NCBI GenBank assembly: GCA_030615565.1
Contig: JAUWZC010000058.1
Span: 1 to 11,098 of the forward strand
Length of the DNA stretch: 11,098 bases
Source: Desulfobacteraceae bacterium
Lineage (GTDB): Bacteria; Desulfobacterota; DSM-4660; Desulfatiglandales; B25-G16
Direction of reading: 5' to 3'
The notes beneath the pieces were generated by a model. That model saw only the letters and a program-made list of their open reading frames with translations, was not told where the DNA came from and did not search any database. Numbering within the stretch: the first letter of the stretch is position 1; each line of letters starts with the position of its first letter. A program made the position numbers and the translations under genes. Below are positions 5,893 to 11,098 of the stretch, in pieces.

Positions 5893-7632
5893 ATGAAAAT
5901 GGCTAAATATAAAGCAGATAAGGTAACTATGCAGGTAATTCGATATGCTCTGGAAGCTGTGGCTGATGATATGGGATACGCTCTACAGCGTATGGGCAGG
6001 AGTACCATAGTTAAGGAAATCATGGATTTTAACTGTGCGGTATTAGGGCCCGAAGGGAATATTCTATCTCAAGCCCATCTCTGCCCGCTGATGATGTTCA
6101 GTTTGCCTCGAACCTGCCATAACATGGTTAAGCATTATCACATGGATTCCTGGCACGAAGGGGATGTTGTTGTCACTAATGACCCTTACTTAGGCGGCCA
6201 GCACCTGCCTGATGTGCAATTTTTCTCTCCAATTATCTTCGATAATGAACTAGTAGGATTTGCAGCTAACATTTGCCATCAACTGGATATGGGAGGTTCT
6301 GTCCCAGGTGGGGTGGCTGGCGGACTCACAGAGATATACCAGGAAGGGCTACGCATCCCATTTGTTAAGCTTTACCATAAAGGTGAGGAAAATGAGGAGA
6401 TATTCTCCCTTATCGGCAATAACATTCGTATACCTGAAAAAACCCTGGCAGATTTCAGGGCCCAGGCTGCCACTACATTGGGTGGAGTATCTCGCATTAA
6501 GAAAATCATATCTAAATATAGCCCGGGTGTCTTCCAGGAATGCATTAATATGCTGATGAGCTATAGTGAAAAGAGGATACGGCAATTCATTAAGGACTTG
6601 CCTGACGGAAAGTACACAGGTGTAGATTGGATAGATGATGATGGTTACATAGATGAACCTGTCAAGCTCCAAGTGAATATACACATACAGGACGATTCCA
6701 TGGTGGTAGATTTTCGTGGAAGCAGCCCCCAAACTCAGGGAAACATTAATTGTCCCTGGTCCTGCAGTGAAGGGGCCGCTTTTTATACAATAATAGGGAT
6801 GGTAGATCCCTATATGCCGATAAACTCTGGTTGCTTCCTTCCTATCGAAGTAAGGCCTGAGGAAGGGCTTATCACATGCCCACGTTTGCCGGGGGCAGTT
6901 ACAGCTCGAAGTCAGACAATGACAAAAATTGTTGAAGCCATGCTGAAGGCTATGGCACCGATAATTCCTGACCAAGTCGTGGCTGGAAGTCATGGTCAGG
7001 CATGTACTAGCAGCTTCACAGGGATTCATCCTGAAACCGGTAAGCGATTTACATACATAGAAATTCAAGGAGGAGGTTGTGGAGCAAGACCGGATAAAGA
7101 TGGGGCGGACGGGCAAGATCTGCATTTAGGGAGATTCATGAATACACCTGTAGAGGCAGCAGAATTAGAATATCCTGTAACCATTGAGCGCTATGAGTTT
7201 ATCCCTGATTCAGGCGGAGCTGGTAAATGGAGAGGTGGTCTCAGCCTTCGTAGAGATATACGTTTCCACACCGATGTAACATTTGCTCGTTATTCAGACA
7301 GAAGGAAGTTTGCCCCTCAAGGGCTTTTTGGTGGAAAGGAAGGAAGCACGGCGAACATGGCCTTAAATCCGGGAACAGATAGAGTACAAGTACCAAAGTC
7401 CAAAGGAGTTAGTGAAATAAAGGCGGGAGACCTTCTGAGTATATGTCTTCCCGGAAGTGGTGGTTATGGTCCCCCATGGGAACGAGACCCAGAACGTGTT
7501 CGTTGGGATGTTATTAATGGCAAGATTAGCCTTCAATCGGCCAAGGAAGACTACTTGGTAAGTCTCAATTCTGACTTATCGGTAAATGAAACAGAGACTA
7601 AAGCCTTACGAGCTGAGAAAGGTAAGGGTTGA
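5893..7632 (+). CDS. Hydantoinase/oxoprolinase family subunit B (HyuB; acetone carboxylase alpha-like)
   Basis: The product is the catalytic partner of HyuA. In numbering from the ATG at 5893 (579 residues) it shows VTMQVIRYALEAVADDMG near the start, TNDPYLGGQHLPDV (95-108), ICHQLDMGG (127-135), EGLRIPFVKLY, IRIPEKTLADFRAQAA, DFRGSSPQTQGNIN, INSGCFLPIEVRPEEG, GGGCGARPDKDGADG and the C-terminal PGSGGYGPPWERDPERV, all in family order. HyuB proteins carry the metal site for amide hydrolysis or ketone carboxylation. The length fits HyuB and is clearly shorter than the roughly 770-residue acetone carboxylase alpha subunit. The frame is open upstream to a TTG at 5824 that overlaps the hyuA stop, but residues before 5893 look unlike the family, so ATG 5893 or ATG 5899 is preferred. 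No gamma-type small zinc subunit, as found in acetone carboxylase, follows; that argues mildly for hydrolysis or an atypical carboxylase. Confidence 0.92.
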   Translation: MKMAKYKADKVTMQVIRYALEAVADDMGYALQRMGRSTIVKEIMDFNCAVLGPEGNILSQAHLCPLMMFSLPRTCHNMVKHYHMDSWHEGDVVVTNDPYLGGQHLPDVQFFSPIIFDNELVGFAANICHQLDMGGSVPGGVAGGLTEIYQEGLRIPFVKLYHKGEENEEIFSLIGNNIRIPEKTLADFRAQAATTLGGVSRIKKIISKYSPGVFQECINMLMSYSEKRIRQFIKDLPDGKYTGVDWIDDDGYIDEPVKLQVNIHIQDDSMVVDFRGSSPQTQGNINCPWSCSEGAAFYTIIGMVDPYMPINSGCFLPIEVRPEEGLITCPRLPGAVTARSQTMTKIVEAMLKAMAPIIPDQVVAGSHGQACTSSFTGIHPETGKRFTYIEIQGGGCGARPDKDGADGQDLHLGRFMNTPVEAAELEYPVTIERYEFIPDSGGAGKWRGGLSLRRDIRFHTDVTFARYSDRRKFAPQGLFGGKEGSTANMALNPGTDRVQVPKSKGVSEIKAGDLLSICLPGSGGYGPPWERDPERVRWDVINGKISLQSAKEDYLVSLNSDLSVNETETKALRAEKGKG

Positions 7633-7731
7633 TTCCTGGAATAAGGGCTTAAGCTATGAGCTTACATTTTAAGAAGGGAGCCCAAATTTTTAGATTTAAT
7701 GTAGAAGGGGGGTGATATATGATAAATTAAC

Positions 7732-7759
7732 TTGACCTTAAAAAGGCTTTACATCTAGT
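7732..7759 (+). promoter_or_regulatory. Weak sigma70-like promoter candidate for dctP
   Basis: TTGACC (7732-7737) and TCTAGT (7754-7759) are 16 bases apart; they match the consensus at 5 of 6 and 4 of 6 positions. The site lies about 95 bases before the dctP start and just upstream of the inverted repeat at 7768-7816, which would then fall in the 5' leader. Confidence 0.33.
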
Positions 7760-7767
7760 CATGGGCA

Positions 7768-7816
7768 GGCCTCACATCACGTAATTGATGCAGATGAATA
7801 CAACAAATGTGAGGTC
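7768..7816 (+). promoter_or_regulatory. Inverted repeat GGCCTCACAT / ATGTGAGGTC in the dctP leader
   Basis: GGCCTCACAT (7768-7777) is complementary to ATGTGAGGTC (7807-7816), 10 bp with one G-U pair and a 29-base interior. A smaller dyad CATCA/TGATG (7775-7779/7786-7790) overlaps its left arm. Such spaced arms suit either a leader RNA stem or two half-sites for a DNA-binding regulator. The ribosome binding site at 7843 is outside the stem. Confidence 0.4.
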
Positions 7817-7842
7817 CAATGGGAAATAACCCTAAAGAAAAT

Positions 7843-7849
7843 AGGAGGG
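7843..7849 (+). promoter_or_regulatory. Strong ribosome binding site of dctP (AGGAGGG)
   Basis: AGGAGGG ends 4 bases before the ATG at 7854. It is the best Shine-Dalgarno in the window, as expected for a binding protein made in excess over its membrane partners. Confidence 0.8.
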
Positions 7850-7853
7850 CAAA

Positions 7854-8849
7854 ATGAAAAAGATAAATTATTTTTTGGTTCTATTTGCTGCACTGGCTTT
7901 CTTGACAGCCTTAACTGCAGGGTATAATGTGGAGGCGGCATCAACCCCTATAGAGATTAAATCTGCCTGCTTTCTACCTGTAACCCATTCTATAGGTGGT
8001 GTTGTCCCTTCTTATGTTGATATGATTAATAAAGCATGTGTGGGTGGGATTAAATGGAAACATCTTGGGGGACCGGAAGTCCTCCGTGGCCTTGAACAGT
8101 TTGGGGCAGTAAAGAGGGGCGTTCTTGATGCCTCTTTCCTTGTCACTGCATACTATTTCGGGGAAGTACCAGAGGCCTATTGTGTCTACCTCTCAGAGAT
8201 CAGCAATGAGGAGGAATGGAATAACGGGGCTCGCGCCTTGATAGATAAGATTCATCAGGAGAAAGGGATCAAGGTTTTAGGGAGATGGTTGAGCTATATG
8301 CCGTTTTATATCTGGGTTAACAAACCAATTAAGAGACCCGAGGACCTAGCTGGGATCAAACTCCGTGGCGGAGGCGTCTGTTATGATCCCCTCTTTAAGG
8401 CACTTGGTGCAACGCCTGTCCAAATCCCTTATCCAGATACATATAATGCCCTTGAAAGGGGCATTATTGATGGTTTTGGCTGGCCCATGCAGGGAGTTTC
8501 TGATTCAGGCTGGGTTGAGGTGACCAAATATTGTATTGAACACCCATTCTACGAGCATAATAACGGGTTAATATTGATGAACCTGGATAAGTGGAATAGT
8601 ATCCCCAAGGACTTGCAAAAGAAAATCACACAGGCAACCAGGTCATGGGAATCTAACATGGAGGCCTACCACAAGGGGGAGTGGGAAAAGTACAGGAAGA
8701 AATTCATAGAGGCTGGCGGAACATTTATCAAGTTCTCAGAAGCCGATGCTGCATATTATAAGAAACTGGCTTATGAGGAACCGTGGAAATTCCAGAAAGC
8801 AAAGAGCGACATCTACTATAACCAGTTAAGAAGACTTCTGACAAAGTGA
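7854..8849 (+). CDS. TRAP transporter periplasmic substrate-binding protein (DctP family)
   Basis: The 331-residue protein starts with a Sec signal peptide: MKK, a hydrophobic core at about 6-22, and a likely cleavage after VEA (residue 28). The mature part has DctP-family marks: WVNKPIKRPEDLAGIKLRGGG (154-174), where Arg171 is in the place of the arginine that grips the ligand carboxylate, GATPVQIPYPDTYNALERGIIDG (185-207) with the family's 'AL-RG-IDG' pattern, and the hinge/C-lobe segment MNLDKWNSIPKDLQKKI (242-258). It should bind an organic acid in the periplasm and pass it to the DctQM permease for sodium-driven uptake. The ligand is unknown. An excellent Shine-Dalgarno supports the start. 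dctQ does not follow at once: a hairpin and 436 non-coding bases intervene, unlike the usual tight dctPQM order. Confidence 0.92.
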   Translation: MKKINYFLVLFAALAFLTALTAGYNVEAASTPIEIKSACFLPVTHSIGGVVPSYVDMINKACVGGIKWKHLGGPEVLRGLEQFGAVKRGVLDASFLVTAYYFGEVPEAYCVYLSEISNEEEWNNGARALIDKIHQEKGIKVLGRWLSYMPFYIWVNKPIKRPEDLAGIKLRGGGVCYDPLFKALGATPVQIPYPDTYNALERGIIDGFGWPMQGVSDSGWVEVTKYCIEHPFYEHNNGLILMNLDKWNSIPKDLQKKITQATRSWESNMEAYHKGEWEKYRKKFIEAGGTFIKFSEADAAYYKKLAYEEPWKFQKAKSDIYYNQLRRLLTK

Positions 8850-8880
8850 GATTCATCGCGTGAGAACTACGTCAGGTATC

Positions 8881-8925
8881 ATATAGAGGGCATTAAGTCT
8901 TTTACAGATTTAATGCCCTCTATAT
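8881..8925 (+). terminator. 20-bp stem-loop after dctP (terminator or mRNA 3' stabiliser)
   Basis: The left arm ATATAGAGGGCATTAAGTCT (8881-8900) pairs with 8906-8925 over 20 bp with a single G-U pair and a 5-base TTTAC loop, 31 bases after the dctP stop. No T-tract follows (the next bases are ATGGAGG), so it is not a standard intrinsic terminator. It may end transcription with help, or protect the dctP message from 3' decay so that more binding protein than permease is made. Confidence 0.6.
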
Positions 8926-8949
8926 ATGGAGGTAAATTTAAATAAATTA

Positions 8950-9022
8950 GGACGCAGATTCTCGCAGATACCCGCAGAAAACTATTTACTCAAGATATTT
9001 AAAATCGTGATAATCTGCGTCC
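8950..9022. repeat. CGCAGAT repeat element with inverted ends
   Basis: GGACGCAGATT (8950-8960) and AATCTGCGTCC (9012-9022) are perfect 11-bp inverted ends. Inside, CGCAGAT recurs at 8953 and 8963 and as CGCAGAA at 8973, exactly 10 bp apart. Elements built from CGCAGAT/ATCTGCG units are common intergenic repeats in several phyla, so this is likely a dispersed copy; their origin and function are not clear to me. Confidence 0.6.
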
Positions 9023-9040
9023 AAAAGGAATTTCCTTTTT
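9023..9040 (+). terminator. Weak A/T-rich hairpin with T-tract
   Basis: AAAAGG (9023-9028) pairs with CCTTTT (9034-9039) and the right arm runs into T-rich sequence, like a weak bidirectional intrinsic terminator. It lies 173 bases beyond dctP. Confidence 0.3.
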
Positions 9041-9048
9041 AAATACTT

Positions 9049-9248
9049 GTAGGGGCGGCCCGCCCTGGAGCGACTTCCGTGAAATAAGCTGTTTTCATTG
9101 TAAGGTGCCTCAAACCCATGCCATAGATCAAAGCACCATCAAATCAGGTCTGGGCCAGGGCATTTATGACGTCCCACAAATCGGGATTCGATAAATAGAA
9201 CCCCTACCTGCCCGCCATCGAGAGTCGCTCAGGCGAGGCGGGCGGGCA
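9049..9248. repeat. GC-rich palindromic repeat cluster
   Basis: A perfect GGGCGG-C-CCGCCC palindrome is at 9053-9065. GTAGGGG (9049-9055) and CCCCTAC (9201-9207) are inverted copies bounding about 159 bp. TGCCCGCC (9209-9216) pairs with GGCGGGCA (9241-9248). The base composition is much richer in GC than the flanking genes. This looks like one or more small non-coding repeat insertions, with no transposase. Confidence 0.45.
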
Positions 9249-9285
9249 TGCCCTGCGCCGAAGGTGCGCTAAGTTCAATCAACTT

Positions 9286-9831
9286 GTGAAATTGGATTCT
9301 ATGCGACAATCTAAAATCAAGATTATCTTCGATAATGTGCTTAAGGCCGGAGCCTCTGTAGCAGGCTTCCTTCTCATATTCATGATGCTAAGCATCTGTG
9401 CCGAACTGGTATTTAGGCGTATGGGCCGACCTTTAATGTGGGTAATGGAGGTTACTGAATACAGCCTGCTATATATCACCTTTCTAGGAGCAGCGTGGGT
9501 GCTGGAGAGGGAGGGGCATGTCAAGATGGATATAATCGTCAATGCCTTAAAGAGAAAAATTCAAGCCTTACTCGGTATCATTACCTCCGTTATTGGATCA
9601 GCCATGAGTTTGTACCTTATGGTATATGGTACAAAGGTTACGTGGGACTATTTCAAGAGAGATGTAATCGAATGCACGCCGCTATTGACGCCAACTTTTA
9701 TTATACTCCTGATTATCCCTTTAGGGAGCATTCCGCTATTCATCCAGTTTTTGAGAAGAGCTTATGGGTACCTGGTGCTTTGGAAAGCATCATCAGGTGG
9801 AAAAACAGATAAGCGCAGGGATAATGACTAA
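9286..9831 (+). CDS. TRAP transporter small membrane subunit (DctQ family)
   Basis: The 181-residue protein has four hydrophobic segments (about residues 22-42, 50-69, 90-117 and 130-152) and the DctQ pattern of an E-x-x-x-Y-S-L-L segment followed by FLGAAWVLEREGHVKMDI (about 66-83). DctQ is the four-helix membrane subunit that joins DctM to form the TRAP permease in the inner membrane. The frame opens with GTG at 9286 (M-KLDSMRQSK); an ATG at 9301 would give 176 residues. Neither has a clear Shine-Dalgarno, so the start is uncertain. The stop TAA at 9829-9831 overlaps the dctM ATG by one base, so the two should be translationally coupled. Some TRAP systems fuse Q and M; here they are separate. 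Confidence 0.88.
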   Translation: MKLDSMRQSKIKIIFDNVLKAGASVAGFLLIFMMLSICAELVFRRMGRPLMWVMEVTEYSLLYITFLGAAWVLEREGHVKMDIIVNALKRKIQALLGIITSVIGSAMSLYLMVYGTKVTWDYFKRDVIECTPLLTPTFIILLIIPLGSIPLFIQFLRRAYGYLVLWKASSGGKTDKRRDND

Positions 9832-11098
9832 TGGAATGGTACCTCGCCTTAGCTGTGATAGTAGGCCTTTTTTTAATTTTATTGGCAGTAGGCATGCCAG
9901 TAGCTTTCTCCTTCCTGTTCGTAAACCTAATTGGTGCAGTTTTATGGTGGGGTGGTGATGCAGGCTTGTGCCAACTTATCATCAGCATCTCAAGTTCAGT
10001 AACTAGATTTGCCTTAATGCCGGTCCCCATGTTTATCCTCATAGGTGAGGTAATGTTTCATTCCGGGATAGCCCCGCGAGCTATAAGTGCTTTAGATCAG
10101 TGTGTAGGACGCGTACCAGGTAGATTATCTATATTAGCTGTGCTATCAGGAACCATATTTGCTACCCTAAGCGGCTCATCTGTAGCTGCTACTGCTACCC
10201 TGGGATCGGTGTTGACGCCAGAGATGGAAAAGCGCGGCTACCGGAAACCAATGAGTCTGGGGCCTATTCTTGGCAGCGGGGGCCTATCTATAATGATACC
10301 ACCCAGTGCCTTGGGTGTTCTTTTAGCCGCTCTTGCTAAAATCTCAGTAGGTGCCATTTTAATAGCTATCATCTTTCCTGGCTTTTTGATGGGTGTTCTT
10401 TATGCAGGCTATATTATTATACGATGCTGGCTTCAACCCTCCATAGCCCCCGCCTACAAAGTGACTGCTGTACCTTTATCCAAGAAGATTACAGACTTGG
10501 CACGCTATGTTTTGCCATTAGGCCTCATCGTCTTTTCTATCATTGGGGTTATCCTTATAGGCCTTGGTACACCAACAGAGGCAGCTGCCTTGGGCGCTCT
10601 TGCTTCCTTTGTTTTAGCAGCTTTTTACAGGAGATTGAATTGGGAGACAGTGAAGAAATCTGTTGGTACCACTCTCCACATTACGGTGATGATGCTTATG
10701 ATTTTTACCGGCTCTACAGCTTTTGCTCAAATCTTAGCTTATACTGGAGCTACCACAGGCCTTTGCACATTCTTTGTAGGGCTTCCCTTGCCACCTATGA
10801 TGCTTCTGATTATTATGCAGCTTCTCCTGGTAGCAATGGGTACTTTTATGGAGCCACTAGCCATGGTAATGGTTGTTCTCCCTGTATATCTACCCATTGT
10901 TAATGCCTTGAATTTCAATCTACTCTGGTTTGGGGTAATAATGCTTCTCAACATGGAGATGGCCACTACCTCACCACCCTTTGGCCTAGGACTTTTTGCT
11001 ATGAAGGGGGTGGCTCCATCTGACACAACTATGGGAGACCTCTATAGGGCTGCCCTACCTTTCATTGGATGTGACTTGATAGCTATGCTAGTAATAAT
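9831..11098 (+). CDS. TRAP transporter large permease subunit (DctM family), 3' end cut by window
   Basis: The frame opens with ATG at 9831, overlapping the dctQ stop (TAATG), and runs 422 codons to the window edge without a stop. DctM proteins are usually about 425-430 residues, so only a few residues are missing. The sequence starts MEWYLALAVIVGLFLILLAVG and is hydrophobic throughout, with family motifs VPMFILIGEVM, LSGSSVAATATLG, GGLSIMIPPSALGVLLA, GLGTPTEAAALGA, GTFMEPLAMVMVVLPVYLPI and NMEMATTSPPFGLGLFAMKG. DctM is the transport subunit that couples substrate movement to the sodium gradient, working with DctQ and the DctP-type binding protein encoded upstream. Confidence 0.93.
   Translation, partial: MEWYLALAVIVGLFLILLAVGMPVAFSFLFVNLIGAVLWWGGDAGLCQLIISISSSVTRFALMPVPMFILIGEVMFHSGIAPRAISALDQCVGRVPGRLSILAVLSGTIFATLSGSSVAATATLGSVLTPEMEKRGYRKPMSLGPILGSGGLSIMIPPSALGVLLAALAKISVGAILIAIIFPGFLMGVLYAGYIIIRCWLQPSIAPAYKVTAVPLSKKITDLARYVLPLGLIVFSIIGVILIGLGTPTEAAALGALASFVLAAFYRRLNWETVKKSVGTTLHITVMMLMIFTGSTAFAQILAYTGATTGLCTFFVGLPLPPMMLLIIMQLLLVAMGTFMEPLAMVMVVLPVYLPIVNALNFNLLWFGVIMLLNMEMATTSPPFGLGLFAMKGVAPSDTTMGDLYRAALPFIGCDLIAMLVI

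Larger units (their letters stand above)
7633..7853 (+). other. Spacer between hyuB and dctP with regulatory candidates
   Basis: The 221-base spacer has no real gene. It contains a short TAAGCT-atg-AGCTTA stem (7650-7664) without a good T-tract, a GGGGGG-type Shine-Dalgarno leading to a three-codon frame (7706-7730), a weak sigma70 candidate (7732-7759), and a 10-bp inverted repeat (7768-7816). The spacer suggests the TRAP genes have their own control. Confidence 0.5.
8850..9285. other. 436-bp non-coding region between dctP and dctQ, rich in repeats
   Basis: No supported gene lies here. From left to right it holds a 20-bp hairpin (8881-8925), a CGCAGAT repeat element flanked by inverted arms (8950-9022), a short A/T hairpin (9023-9040), a perfect GGGCGG-C-CCGCCC palindrome (9053-9065), and a GC-rich TGCCCGCC/GGCGGGCA pair (9209-9248). 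It splits what is normally one TRAP operon. Confidence 0.6.

Noticed and set aside
6349..7125. 258-codon minus-strand open frame inside hyuB
   Set aside because: It is fully antisense to conserved HyuB motifs and its translation is rich in Cys, His and Ser with no domain; a shadow frame.
3762..7632. Naming the pair as acetone carboxylase
   Set aside because: The B subunit is too short, no gamma subunit follows, and the ligase is not of acetoacetyl-CoA synthetase length, so a specific name is not supported.
8881..9250. CRISPR array
   Set aside because: The repeats are short, inverted or 10-bp periodic, without regular spacers of 25-40 bases.
10424..10903. 159-codon plus-strand frame inside dctM
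   Set aside because: It is out of frame within a continuous DctM reading frame that carries all family motifs; the Cys/Tyr/Ser-rich peptide is a shadow, and there is no frameshift in dctM.

Overview
The window looks like an accessory catabolic locus from an anaerobic bacterium. The split methylmalonyl-CoA-mutase-type catalytic subunit, the hydantoinase/acetone-carboxylase-type pair, the TRAP transporter and the MlaD (MCE) protein are a combination common in Desulfobacterota (former Deltaproteobacteria) and relatives. That assignment is inference; there is no rRNA or other marker here.

Layout. (1) Positions 1-149, minus strand: the first 49 codons of an MlaD/MCE lipid-transport protein that runs off the left edge. 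(2) 150-511: a divergent intergenic region with several short palindromes, including a REP-like TTCGAC/GTCGAA hairpin. (3) 512-5834 and 5893-7632, plus strand: four closely spaced genes for a divergent coenzyme-B12 acyl-CoA mutase large subunit, an AMP-forming acyl-CoA ligase, and a HyuA/HyuB pair of the hydantoinase/oxoprolinase/acetone carboxylase superfamily. (4) 7633-7853: a spacer with an inverted repeat and a weak promoter candidate. (5) 7854-8849: dctP-type periplasmic binding protein of a TRAP transporter. (6) 8850-9285: a 436-bp non-coding stretch with a 20-bp hairpin, a CGCAGAT repeat element and GC-rich palindromes. (7) 9286-11098: dctQ-type and dctM-type TRAP membrane subunits; dctM runs off the right edge only a few residues before its expected end.

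How the parts may work together (inference): the TRAP transporter imports an organic acid or similar anionic compound; HyuAB hydrolyses a cyclic amide or carboxylates a ketone with ATP; the ligase makes the CoA thioester; the mutase rearranges its carbon skeleton so that it can enter beta-oxidation or the methylmalonyl/succinyl pathway. The mutase keeps the Tyr and Arg that hold the free carboxylate of methylmalonyl-CoA, but has lost a normally conserved active-site loop, replaced by six glycines. Its cobalamin-binding small subunit and MeaB-type chaperone are not in the window. The substrate cannot be named from sequence alone. This mutase and its gene neighbourhood are the best candidates for undescribed biology here.
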